Assembly: GCA_026391675.1 (NCBI GenBank)
Contig: JAPLDQ010000011.1
Coordinates: 157,209 to 221,208 of the forward strand
Direction: 5' to 3'
Length of the DNA stretch: 64,000 nucleotides
Source of the DNA: Bacteroidota bacterium
GTDB lineage: Bacteria > Bacteroidota > Bacteroidia > Bacteroidales > JACABE01
Shown here: positions 35,341 through 44,694 of the stretch, piece after piece
How positions within the stretch are numbered: the stretch's first letter is position 1
Layout of the letters: each line of letters begins with the position of its first letter
Made by a program: the position numbers and the translations under genes
Notes under the pieces: model-generated
Databases searched by the model: none
The model's input: only the letters and a program-made list of their open reading frames with translations
Told to the model about the DNA's origin: nothing

Positions 35341-38300
35341 TTAAGTATATATAAGAAACATGACAATGAAATTAAAACTAGTTGATTCATTAATCTTTGC
35401 GGTTCTCCGCGTAAAACTCCGCGGCACTCTGCGGTTAAACTTTTTTAACGCTGAGAGCCGCAAAGAAGGCGCAAAGGAGTTAACCCTTATCCCTTCTGAG
35501 TGTGCACTGAATTCCGGTGCATACATGCATTGAATGGTTGTGATACCGTTGGAGAAATTCCCTTGCTGGGTTGCTATCAGCTTATATTCAAAAACGTAAG
35601 TTCCTTTTTGCAGATAGGAAATGAAGAAATTGGTGGATGCATCGCGTGTGCTTTCATAATAGCCCAATCCGGCCTGATATTTGTAGGATGACATAACATT
35701 TACCGGTTCAAATGCACTGGCACGCATATCCTTTAAATGAATGTATTCCATATCACGGTCAACACGCAGTTCAATACGGACTTTTATTTTATCACCGACC
35801 TTTAGTTGAACATTTTCAGTGATTGGTTCTATTACCGGTCCATTGGCTGTGTTGCGCTCAATAAACAATTTTTTCTCCAGTTTTAAAGGCGTAGCTGCAG
35901 GCGTAATCTTATCCAGATTCTCAAAATACTGCCAGTACATGGCACCCCATGCTACACCATCGTCTTTTTTGGTTACAGTTATATTGGCCATATCCGATTT
36001 AATCTCAGTTCCATTCCAGTTGGTAGTAAAATAGCCTGTTCCGGCTTCAACGGTATTGTCAGATTCTTTTGGATTAACAGCCATCCCACCAATTTTTACC
36101 TCTACCAGTTTATCGCTGGCCAGTAAATCACTGCCTTTGAGTAAGAGGGCATAAATGGCTTCAGCTGTAGCTCTGGTTGTTTTCCAGTCCTGGCATTGTT
36201 TTTGTTTGAGCAGCCATATCTTCATTTGTTCCACAGCTTCTCTGTCTTTTGCAACTTCATCAAAACATTCTATCATCAAGGCCATGCTTTCTATAGGCGC
36301 CTGATACCAGTAATAGCCCTGTGTGAATGCTGCCCAGTACATTCCCATTTCTTCGCTGTACAAACTGAATTCCTTTAAGGATTTAATAATTGCTGCAGGT
36401 GTTTTTACATCATTATTCCTTTTTAACGTCAATGCTGTCATGCCCTGGAGATATTTGGACTGCGATGTCCAGTATTGCTGGCTTTGTTCAATAAAATAGC
36501 GGTAAGCTTCCTTATTTTTGGCAGCTATTTCAATGCCATCAATATAATAACTTCTGGCATATAAATACTGGATATGGAAACTGCTCAGATGATTCTTCTT
36601 CCAGTCTTTAGGATTATATTTTCTGATATAGTCATAATCTTCTTTAATGCGATTATCAAGGTAAGTAATGGCTTTTTGCAGCATTTCCCTTATTTGCGGG
36701 TCGTTTTTATAGGCATTAATGCCGATGTGCTGCAAATGACCGAATCCGCAGACAATATATTGTGTAATATACCTGTCGTCAATACCTCCGGCAAACCATG
36801 ACCATGCACCATTGGGCAGCTGATTCTTAATTAATTTCTGTTTGGCTGTTTGCAGTTCAACACTCATTTTGTTTAAATCAAACAACAAACCGATACGTTT
36901 TTTGCGTTCGCTTTCATCTTTTGCATTCAATAACCAGGGTGTTTCCTCTATTAACAGGGATTTTACGGATTGATTTTTCTCCAGATTCGACAGCAAGGCT
37001 TCTTTGGATATATTTTTCCAGCTTTCGAATACATTTCTGATTTTAGGACTTGAATTGGCAATAAAGCTTGCCAGGCTATTGGCATAATACCTGCTGAACA
37101 GCTGTTCCGAGCATTCATAAGGATATTCCATAATATAAGGTAATGCCTGAACTGCATACCATGCCGGATTAGAAGTAAATTCAAGAGTAAGCCTGTGATT
37201 TTTGAGTGTTGACGAAGCCGTTGAATGTAATAATTTCTCAAAGGTAAAATTCTTGGTTTGATTGCCGTTAATGGGCAATGGCAGGGTTTCTGTCACAAGC
37301 ATACGGTTGGTTAAAACAGGAATTGCCATTTCTTCGCCATCACTGAAATTGCCTGCTTTTGCTACTACTCTGTAGGTGAGGGCGCCATAACCTTCAGGTA
37401 TCAAAATCTTCCAATCAACAGCAAGGCTCTGGCCAGCTTTTAAGCTGAAGTTCTGTTCTTTATTTTCCTTGATAATACCTTCCACTTCCTGCATGCTAAT
37501 CGAATTAAAGAACTGTAAACGGACGCTTCCATTGAGCTCGTTTTCAGCAACATTGGCTATTTTTACGCTAAAGCTCATATTGTCGCCTTCGCGGAAAAAA
37601 CGTGGAGCATTGGGTGTCAGCATCAAATCTTTCTGTGTCTGCAATTCTTTCATAATGCTGCCGTATTTCAGGTCTTTGGTATAGGCCAGTCCCTGCATTT
37701 TCCATTTTGTAAGCGATTCGGGTACTGTAAATGATACCAACACTTCGCCGCTGTCGTTGCATTGCAATTGCGGATAAAAGAAAGCTGTTTCGTTGAAATT
37801 GGAACGGACTTTAACATCGGAAAAATCATTGGGAGTTTCAGCTTTATCCTTTTTATTATTACTATTTTCATTTTTTTTATCAACTGTTGAATCATACATT
37901 GCAACATCGGCTTTTAAATTTGGTTTTGAATATTCCATGTCTGCCATTTCAAAATTAGCTCCTGCTACTAAACCAGCATTAAATAGTCTGTGACTATGAT
38001 GAAAATAATAATTCAGACCAAACCAGCTCAGCTGATCATAAGTGATATCGCGGGGATATTCCAGCCGGTTCTTAAGCTCGCTGCATAATCTTGTATCGTC
38101 GGTATAGAAAGCAATGTTTCTTTCCCAATTCATGCGCGGCTGGAAAGTGAAAAGAATATCAAAACTCCAGCTGTGAGGCTTAAAAGCATCCAGTGATGCA
38201 TCGTACATGGATGCAAGCATTTCTGCCGCCAGTTTTTCGCCCCTGCTTCCTCTGATGTTTATTTTCCATTCTTCCTTTTGTCCGGGTAATAATTTGTTTC

Positions 38301-41300
38301 TGAATGATTCAAAACGGATATCGAGTTTTTTATTGGTAAAAGGAACAATAATATTTTGATTAATAGTATAGGAACGGTTATTTTTCACCGTTAAAAGATG
38401 GATGCTGAAATTTCCTCTGTAAGCTTCATCAACAGGAATTTCTATTAGTTTTTGCTCATTGGAAAGTTTAAGCCATTGTTTGCTTACGATTTGATTTTTA
38501 ACTTCAATTTCATATAAAATATTTACATCTTTATCTTTTGTTCCAATCAAAAATGAAGCTTTTTCGCCAACTTCAGCTTTTCCCTTAAGCAGGGTAAACC
38601 AGAACATACTATTATCAGGTATAGTGTTCAGCTTAGGCGAAAAAATAGTAAAATATTTCTGTATACTCACATCAGTACCAAATTTATCTTTAGTTTTCAT
38701 TTCCAGAAAATAGCTGCCCTGTGGCCAGTTTTTTATATCAGCTATGGTAAGAACTGAATCTAATGGTGTTTTGAAATTGAACTGCAAAACCATTTTTTCT
38801 TTTTCCCGGGTATTGGCATCATTTTCATCTTTATAGGCATCATAAGGGAAATCTCTTTCAAAATCAGCTTTGTTTAGTATAAAAATATCAGGTTTTGACC
38901 AGCTTCTTTCCCTGTAGCATTTTTCAGGCTGTTTAAGTTTGTAGATAATTATCTGGCCTTCTGCTGCTTCAGCTACATCATTAAGATTCGTTGTTTTAAT
39001 CACAAAGCTGTTGTTTTCTGTTTGATTTAATTTCTCCGGAATATCAATATTAATAAGCAGGGCATTGTATCCAACGGATATTGTTTGTTCGCAGCTGTGG
39101 GTTTCGCCGTTGAGGTCTGTAATATCAGCATATACTGTATATTCAAATACAGGGAAGAGGGATTTATCAATGCTGAAATCGGGTATGGCTTTAAAATCTA
39201 CGGTAAATTCGCCCTTATCACTGGTAGTTGTATTGCCATTGCATATTTCCATTTCGGGTGAAGTTGGATAAAAGCGCCACCACCAGCAATAGAACGGGAA
39301 GGATGCATTCCTTACCACGCGGTACTTAACTTTGGCATTGTCGATGTTATTTCCGGCATAAGCTTTGGCATTTCCTGTTACACTTATGTTTTCGCCTAAC
39401 TTAAAGCTTCCTTTTACAGGATTGATCTTTACTTCGAATTTGGGCCTTTTATATTCTTCCACAGAAATATAAGCAGAACCCCATTCGTTTTGTATGCGCA
39501 TATTGCCGGTTAATCCGGCTGTTGGAGCTGTAAATGTTCCGCTTATTGAACCATATTCGTTGGAAGTTAATTTTAATTCATTCACTTTTTGACCGTTTAC
39601 ATCATAAAAGCCAACTGAAGTGGCCTGGTTCGGCTTGATATGATTTGTGCCATCTGTGTTTTCCAGTATTATACCTTTAAAAAAAACGCTTTGTCCCGGT
39701 CTGTAGATTGACCTGTCGGTAAAGAAATACGTTTTTATAATTGCTTTCTGTGGCGTTTGATAAAGTGGATACAATGAGAAAAAATGTTCGGTTATATATT
39801 TGTCGTTAGCCGTTTCAAATGACAGATAGAAATATTTATATTCTGATTTATCGGGCAGGGCTGCTATTTCAAAATAACCTTCCTCATTGCTGATATAGGA
39901 TGACCAGGGTTTGCTGATGTATTTTCTTGTATTGTAATCGTATTCCTGAGTATAGGATTTAATATTAACGCCTTTAAGCGGTAAACCGGTTTCACGGTTG
40001 AATACATAGTAATCTATACCTCCATTTTCCCTGCTTCTGGAGATATAGCTGATATTGGATACCCAAAAACTTTTAAAGGCCACCACTTCATTTTTACAGC
40101 TGAAGTTTTTATTGCTGGATGCGATAACAATATAATATCCGCAAGGCAATGAAGGCATACTGAATTCCAGCTTATGGCTCTGATAATCCAGGTCATTCAC
40201 CACTTTTACGCTCCAGGATTTAACAGGATTGGCCTTGTTGTATTCTTCCAGCAGCTGATTGGTATTTAAGCTGAAAGCGAGACTTTTATCAGTTTCTGCT
40301 GATGTTTTTATGATTTTAAAATAAACTTCATTCAGATTTTTATAAGTCATCAGACCCAGTAAATTTTTATCCGGCAGATTTACTTTATCTGTGGTAAGTG
40401 ATAAACCCGGTTCCAAGACACTTTGTTTTATGATTCTGCATTTGGAAGTACCATCGGTTTTTGGGAAACGGTTTATGGCATCATCACAAACACTTAAGGC
40501 CATTGAAACATCCCATTTATAGCGTTGGGAAAGCAAAGGATTGTATTTTTCACCTTTGGTTCTGTATTGGCTGGCAATTAAAAAGCTGATTTCAGTAGAA
40601 AAGGGCTGATCACTGTATTTCTTGCCAAGTATAACCAAAGCCTGCAGATATAAGCTGTCTTTATTTTCAATTGTTGTGTTTTCATTTACAAAGGCCAGCC
40701 GTTTAAGTTCTACATCTATTAAGGCATTGGGCGAAATATCATTTAAATGAAAACTGGTGACTTCCTGTAGTAATTTAATGGCATAGTATTTGAATGAAAG
40801 ACTGTCGGTTGTTGAAAATTTTAAATTTACAAACGACTTGCTGTCGGCCAGATACATTTTATGATTAAGCTCAAAAGCGTCATTAGGCAATGTTAACTTT
40901 GAATCGTCATCCCTGAAGAAATCGATGGCCCGATGGGCAAGAAAATCGAATAAGGTTGGGCGGTATTTGCCTTTGTCGTTGCCTTTTTCGAGTATGGCAT
41001 CAAATTGCCTGATTTCGATTTGTTTTAATTCCTGCATGTTTAAAAGGGAATTACGGTAATTCTCTGTAACAACAGCGGTTAACTTCCTTAAATCCCAGGT
41101 TTCGATGTCGTTTTGTTTGAAATTTATGGTTTGAGAACGTTCCATAATTTCATCCCGTTTCGATAGATAGTAATTCCAGTATAGTTCAGCTAATATGGAA
41201 TGCAGTATAGGTTTAGACGGAAATTTAGCAGTTTTTATTTCTTTTTCAACTTCTCTGATGCTTACTACAATTGCATTTTCTTCGTAATCAGATCTTAATT

Positions 41301-41562
41301 TTATTTTATATAAAATCGACTTGATAAATTGAGAAGCATTCCCGCTCGCTTTTGATTTCTGATAAACCTCATTAACTATTTCCAGCGCCGACTTGGGTAA
41401 TCCTGTTTTTATCCTGGCATCCACGCTGTCCCATTGATTTTTGTAGTTATCGTTTACATTTATCAGTTCTTTCTTTGGCTTGTTGGTTTGCCCGTTAGCG
41501 GATTGATGCGAAATTGCAGATAGCAGAACTATAAATGCAATAATTAAGTTTTTAATCTTCAT
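35341..41562 (-). CDS. Bacterial alpha-2-macroglobulin (thioester protease trap)
   Basis: 2073 aa. Signal peptide to about residue 25 (SANGQ), no lipobox. A helical N-terminal region (30-350) precedes the macroglobulin domains. The MG2-type motif TDRSIYRPGQSVFFKG, the PVLTNRMLV segment and the thioester motif C1484-S-E-Q1487 (YPYECSEQLFSRYYAN) are clear. The thioester-domain helices (QLPNGAWSWFAGG; TTRATAEAIYALL) and the receptor-like C-terminus follow. Such proteins trap and covalently bind attacking proteases in the periplasm. It follows the subtilase gene by 52 bases on the same strand. The natural end is probably near EFSAHSEGIRVN; the last 45 residues (35341-35478) are encoded by GC-rich extragenic repeat and flanking DNA, so the original stop has been lost. 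Confidence 0.92.
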   Translation of the reverse strand: MKIKNLIIAFIVLLSAISHQSANGQTNKPKKELINVNDNYKNQWDSVDARIKTGLPKSALEIVNEVYQKSKASGNASQFIKSILYKIKLRSDYEENAIVVSIREVEKEIKTAKFPSKPILHSILAELYWNYYLSKRDEIMERSQTINFKQNDIETWDLRKLTAVVTENYRNSLLNMQELKQIEIRQFDAILEKGNDKGKYRPTLFDFLAHRAIDFFRDDDSKLTLPNDAFELNHKMYLADSKSFVNLKFSTTDSLSFKYYAIKLLQEVTSFHLNDISPNALIDVELKRLAFVNENTTIENKDSLYLQALVILGKKYSDQPFSTEISFLIASQYRTKGEKYNPLLSQRYKWDVSMALSVCDDAINRFPKTDGTSKCRIIKQSVLEPGLSLTTDKVNLPDKNLLGLMTYKNLNEVYFKIIKTSAETDKSLAFSLNTNQLLEEYNKANPVKSWSVKVVNDLDYQSHKLEFSMPSLPCGYYIVIASSNKNFSCKNEVVAFKSFWVSNISYISRSRENGGIDYYVFNRETGLPLKGVNIKSYTQEYDYNTRKYISKPWSSYISNEEGYFEIAALPDKSEYKYFYLSFETANDKYITEHFFSLYPLYQTPQKAIIKTYFFTDRSIYRPGQSVFFKGIILENTDGTNHIKPNQATSVGFYDVNGQKVNELKLTSNEYGSISGTFTAPTAGLTGNMRIQNEWGSAYISVEEYKRPKFEVKINPVKGSFKLGENISVTGNAKAYAGNNIDNAKVKYRVVRNASFPFYCWWWRFYPTSPEMEICNGNTTTSDKGEFTVDFKAIPDFSIDKSLFPVFEYTVYADITDLNGETHSCEQTISVGYNALLINIDIPEKLNQTENNSFVIKTTNLNDVAEAAEGQIIIYKLKQPEKCYRERSWSKPDIFILNKADFERDFPYDAYKDENDANTREKEKMVLQFNFKTPLDSVLTIADIKNWPQGSYFLEMKTKDKFGTDVSIQKYFTIFSPKLNTIPDNSMFWFTLLKGKAEVGEKASFLIGTKDKDVNILYEIEVKNQIVSKQWLKLSNEQKLIEIPVDEAYRGNFSIHLLTVKNNRSYTINQNIIVPFTNKKLDIRFESFRNKLLPGQKEEWKINIRGSRGEKLAAEMLASMYDASLDAFKPHSWSFDILFTFQPRMNWERNIAFYTDDTRLCSELKNRLEYPRDITYDQLSWFGLNYYFHHSHRLFNAGLVAGANFEMADMEYSKPNLKADVAMYDSTVDKKNENSNNKKDKAETPNDFSDVKVRSNFNETAFFYPQLQCNDSGEVLVSFTVPESLTKWKMQGLAYTKDLKYGSIMKELQTQKDLMLTPNAPRFFREGDNMSFSVKIANVAENELNGSVRLQFFNSISMQEVEGIIKENKEQNFSLKAGQSLAVDWKILIPEGYGALTYRVVAKAGNFSDGEEMAIPVLTNRMLVTETLPLPINGNQTKNFTFEKLLHSTASSTLKNHRLTLEFTSNPAWYAVQALPYIMEYPYECSEQLFSRYYANSLASFIANSSPKIRNVFESWKNISKEALLSNLEKNQSVKSLLIEETPWLLNAKDESERKKRIGLLFDLNKMSVELQTAKQKLIKNQLPNGAWSWFAGGIDDRYITQYIVCGFGHLQHIGINAYKNDPQIREMLQKAITYLDNRIKEDYDYIRKYNPKDWKKNHLSSFHIQYLYARSYYIDGIEIAAKNKEAYRYFIEQSQQYWTSQSKYLQGMTALTLKRNNDVKTPAAIIKSLKEFSLYSEEMGMYWAAFTQGYYWYQAPIESMALMIECFDEVAKDREAVEQMKIWLLKQKQCQDWKTTRATAEAIYALLLKGSDLLASDKLVEVKIGGMAVNPKESDNTVEAGTGYFTTNWNGTEIKSDMANITVTKKDDGVAWGAMYWQYFENLDKITPAATPLKLEKKLFIERNTANGPVIEPITENVQLKVGDKIKVRIELRVDRDMEYIHLKDMRASAFEPVNVMSSYKYQAGLGYYESTRDASTNFFISYLQKGTYVFEYKLIATQQGNFSNGITTIQCMYAPEFSAHSEGIRVNSFAPSLRLSALKKFNRRVPRSFTRRTAKINESTSFNFIVMFLIYT
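35396..35478. repeat. GC-rich dispersed element fused to the 3' end of the macroglobulin gene
   Basis: A patch rich in gcggttctccgcg, ctccgcggcactctgcgg and ccgcaaagaaggcgcaaag, unlike the surrounding AT-rich DNA. It is read in frame as FAPSLRLSALKKFNRRVPRS and similar residues. A related fragment sits near 35168. Confidence 0.65.
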
Positions 41563-41614
41563 AAATAATTTAGATTTGTGAAAAGATGTAATTGAATATC
41601 AATTTTTATACCAT

Positions 41615-44221
41615 TTATTTTTTAATGATTTTGAAATAGCTGTTGCTGTTTTCATTGCTGAACCTTACAATATAAACTCCTGATTTAAGGTCATTCAGGT
41701 CAATACTGATATTGCCTTCTTTTTTATTTGCTATCGCGAGTTTTTTGATTTCCTTTCCGAGTATATCCAGCACATCAATGCTGATATTACTTAAGTTTGC
41801 AGTTTTAAATTCAATATTGATATTGCTGTTAAACGGATTGGGATATAATTTTATTACTGTGCTGTTATTAATTTCAGGAACATAAATATTGCTTCCGGCA
41901 TATATCTGCAGATTATCAATAAAAATACTGTTGCCATTGTCATTTGTAGATTCAAACTTGATTATGACTTTTTTGTTTTTGATCTGGCTTATGTTCACAG
42001 TTTCCTGACGCCAGTCAGATGAAGCAGCAGGTATTAATCCTGCAGCTGATGATGTGGTTACCAGATTATCTCCTCCTTTTTTATAAAGCAGATAGGGAAA
42101 TGTACTGCCGCAATTGTCGGATGCATAAATACTGAGTGTGTCTCTTGCATTGGCGTAAAAATAAGCCACCTGGAATTTCATGGTAACGGATAACGAATCA
42201 GGAATTACCAAAACCGGACTAATGGCTTCATCTTTCTGATAGGATGAAGGTGAATAGCTCGCCAGGTTAATATACATTGAGGTTGTACTTCCGGCTATAC
42301 CTCCGGTACTGACGGTATCCCATGTTTTATTATAATCAGGATTATTAATGATCCAGCCGGCCTGTTTGAGTGTCTTTGCTTCAAAATCTTCATAAAAGGG
42401 CAGTGTTTTTTCTTCACGGATATTAAACCTTGCTATACTGTTATTATTTATCTTGTTGTATTCTGTGCCATTGGAGTCGTTTACAATACGGACTTTAAGT
42501 TCATAATCTCCATTTGAAGCTGCTGTTAAAGTTGCCAGTGTTATGGAATCCAGCTGGTATTTATGTAAATTTCCAGTCCATTGGTATTGATGTTCCGTTT
42601 CGTTGTTTAATCTGTAATAGATTTTTGCACTGTGCAAAATGCTGTCGCCAAGATTTGTAATAACTACTTTAGGTGTAAAGGATTTGGTACAATAATAATT
42701 CAATGTGGGATTGATAATTTCCCTTATTGCAATATCAAAGGTCTGGGCAAGGGGAGGAGTTGGCGTATGGGTTTGGGCAAGGTAATTAAAGGCTGCAAGT
42801 ACGTCAATGATGCCTCTTCCATAGGTATTGTCTTCACCTGCAGTACCCAAATCATGGGCTGTCATGTATAAAGCGTAAAGAATATCATGTCCGCTTACGT
42901 TGGGAAATGCTTCTTTCAGTAAAAGAACGGCTCCTGTTGCATGCGGTCCTGCCATTGAAGTACCTGAATAAGTGGCATAGGCATTTTGTTCAACAGAAGA
43001 TCTGACGTTTTCACCGGGTGCAACCACTTCAGGTTTTATTTTAAGATTACCAACAGCATCACAAATAGTTGGACCTCTGCTGGAAAAGCTGCTGATCAGA
43101 TAAGAAGAGTTATTACCGTTAATGCTTCCCACGGTAAAGGGATTTACTTCGCTTGCCACCACATGCTGAGGGTAGGGTATGGTTTGTGGATCAGGACCAT
43201 CATTTCCGGCAGAAAAAACAACGGCTATGCCTGCAGCTTCATATGCATTAAACAATTGTGTAATAAAACTATTGCATAATAAAGTGTCTGTTGCAACAGT
43301 ATAACCCCATGAATTATTCAATACATCAGGAACATCATCCGTTGTTGCGGTATCGCCGTCAGGATTCAGCATCCATTGAAAACAAAGCAGGAAGGCTGAA
43401 AGTGGTTTTACAGTACTTATGCTTGTGGCAACAGGATCAGTAGCAATAAAAAAGGCATTGTAAGCTACGCCAATGGTGTCATTCGTACTTCTGTCCAGTC
43501 CCATTTCCGTACCAACGGTATGGGTACCATGACTTCCGGTTTTGTCAACAGGAACATCGGAATGATAGGGATACCAGCATCTGTTTAAAGGTAAATAGTT
43601 CCCTAAAAAATTATTTTTAATGGCAGGATGTGCGGGCCATACACCGGTATCAACACTGCCGGCAATTCTTCCCCTGCCTGTATAGCCCATGGCCCAGAGT
43701 GCAGGAGCATTAATGGCTACCAGACCCAATTCTTTACCGTTTAGTGATTCCATTGATTTCTGCGTGTTAACCGGAGGTTCAACCGGATTAACCAGATAAC
43801 TGTTGTCAAGGTCAACAAAATCAATATCCTTACGTTCTGCCAGCTTTTGAATTAATGCAGGTTTTGCTTCTACAACGAGCATATTTATTATCCACAGCGG
43901 CTGTATAGATATAAAAGCATCTTCATCGTTTTCCCTGATAAATTGAATAAGCTGTTTTTGTGTATTTGCAGCATGCTGCATAAGAAACTGACGGACAATT
44001 TCAGGACGCTGTTTAACTGCGACATTGTTTTTTATCAAAACAGCTTGCAAAGAATCCAGGTTGGCCTGTTCTCTGAGTATGATATTTATTTTTAAATACT
44101 TGTTTTCGTTGTCTTTTGCTTTTATTGCTTTTTCTAAAGCGGTAGCAATATTATTTTGCTGGGCGTGGCTGATGTTGCAAATTAATAAGCTTGAAAATAT
44201 GATAATTAGATATGATTTCAT
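41615..44221 (-). CDS. Secreted subtilisin-like serine protease (S8) with T9SS type A sorting domain
   Basis: 868 aa. Signal peptide to about residue 20 (SHAQQ). Residues about 30-145 look like an I9-type propeptide, with the mature start after it. The S8 catalytic domain has the Asp motif SVDTGVWPAHP, the His motif GSHGTHTVGTEMG, the oxyanion Asn region NNSWGY and the Ser motif SGTSMAGPHATGAV. After the protease domain come a CARDB-like stretch (about 500-600), a jelly-roll/MAM-like domain (about 610-770) and the type A T9SS tail (IKLYPNPFNSNINIEF; LKSGVYIVRFSN). It is a Sec- and T9SS-exported protease. The alpha-2-macroglobulin gene is co-oriented 52 bases downstream, so protease and protease trap probably share a transcript. 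Confidence 0.95.
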   Translation of the reverse strand: MKSYLIIIFSSLLICNISHAQQNNIATALEKAIKAKDNENKYLKINIILREQANLDSLQAVLIKNNVAVKQRPEIVRQFLMQHAANTQKQLIQFIRENDEDAFISIQPLWIINMLVVEAKPALIQKLAERKDIDFVDLDNSYLVNPVEPPVNTQKSMESLNGKELGLVAINAPALWAMGYTGRGRIAGSVDTGVWPAHPAIKNNFLGNYLPLNRCWYPYHSDVPVDKTGSHGTHTVGTEMGLDRSTNDTIGVAYNAFFIATDPVATSISTVKPLSAFLLCFQWMLNPDGDTATTDDVPDVLNNSWGYTVATDTLLCNSFITQLFNAYEAAGIAVVFSAGNDGPDPQTIPYPQHVVASEVNPFTVGSINGNNSSYLISSFSSRGPTICDAVGNLKIKPEVVAPGENVRSSVEQNAYATYSGTSMAGPHATGAVLLLKEAFPNVSGHDILYALYMTAHDLGTAGEDNTYGRGIIDVLAAFNYLAQTHTPTPPLAQTFDIAIREIINPTLNYYCTKSFTPKVVITNLGDSILHSAKIYYRLNNETEHQYQWTGNLHKYQLDSITLATLTAASNGDYELKVRIVNDSNGTEYNKINNNSIARFNIREEKTLPFYEDFEAKTLKQAGWIINNPDYNKTWDTVSTGGIAGSTTSMYINLASYSPSSYQKDEAISPVLVIPDSLSVTMKFQVAYFYANARDTLSIYASDNCGSTFPYLLYKKGGDNLVTTSSAAGLIPAASSDWRQETVNISQIKNKKVIIKFESTNDNGNSIFIDNLQIYAGSNIYVPEINNSTVIKLYPNPFNSNINIEFKTANLSNISIDVLDILGKEIKKLAIANKKEGNISIDLNDLKSGVYIVRFSNENSNSYFKIIKK

Positions 44222-44240
44222 TGCATTAAGTTTTAAGTAA

Positions 44241-44248
44241 CAAAGCTA
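44241..44248 (-). promoter_or_regulatory. -7 box of the subtilase/macroglobulin operon
   Basis: TAGCTTTG on the minus strand, 20 bases before the subtilase ATG. Confidence 0.5.
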
Positions 44249-44274
44249 TGAAATATATCTGTAGTTTGTTAAAG

Positions 44275-44309
44275 GAATTAAGAATTAAAATGAATAATTA
44301 AAAATTAGA
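44275..44309. repeat. Degenerate 7-bp tandem array
   Basis: gaattaa, gaattaa, then decayed units (aatgaat, aattaaa, aattaga). Confidence 0.5.
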
Positions 44310-44336
44310 AAATCAGGTTTGAACGTCTAAACATTT

Positions 44337-44426
44337 TTGGCTAAAGCCAATCAGCTGCATTAATTATTAGCCCCGGCCTTAAGGCCGGGGCTAATGAATA
44401 GTATGATTAACAAGGGCTTTAGCCCA
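44337..44426. repeat. Nested palindromic extragenic element
   Basis: A perfect 30-bp palindrome (44366-44395, arms attagccccggcctt) is flanked by GGCTAAAGCC (44339-44348) and GGCTTTAGCC (44415-44424), which are inverted copies of each other. It lies upstream of both neighbouring genes, so it does not act as a normal terminator. It resembles REP/BIME-type elements. Confidence 0.85.
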
Positions 44427-44560
44427 AATCTTAATTAATTTATGCTGTTTATGCTATTAAAGATGTGATTTTAGTGTGCTGTATATCTGAAAGTGCTTAG
44501 CATTATTGTCATTAATATTTAAAATTGATTCGTTCTTGTTAACTAACAAACAATATATAG

Positions 44561-44577
44561 TATATTTGTACAAATAT
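44561..44577 (+). promoter_or_regulatory. -7 box of the propeller gene inside a 16-bp palindrome
   Basis: TATATTTG (44561-44568) overlaps the perfect palindrome ATATTTGTACAAATAT (44562-44577). The ATG is 127 bases downstream. A TTG lies 22 bases upstream. The palindrome could be an operator. Confidence 0.4.
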
Positions 44578-44694
44578 CTGAATTCATTGCAACCTTTACA
44601 CAATAAAAAGCATCTATATAAATACTAAGATTGATATATAAAAACTTAAAATTATTAAAAAGCTTTATGGATTTTAAATAATAGCCAAATTAAT

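Larger units (their letters stand above)
44222..44694. other. Divergent intergenic region with palindromic element
   Basis: 473 bases between the subtilase (minus) and the propeller protein (plus). From left: a minus-strand -7 box (44241-44248), a degenerate 7-bp array (44275-44309), a nested palindromic element (44337-44426), and the plus-strand promoter region around a 16-bp palindrome (44561-44577). No open frame of interest. Confidence 0.7.

Noticed and set aside
35142..35354. 70-codon open frame on the plus strand
   Set aside because: It runs through the inverted-repeat element and repeat fragments, has no conserved pattern, and its residues are simply the repeat translated.
44366..44395. 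Palindrome as a transcription terminator
   Set aside because: It is upstream of both divergent genes and lacks a T run on either side.
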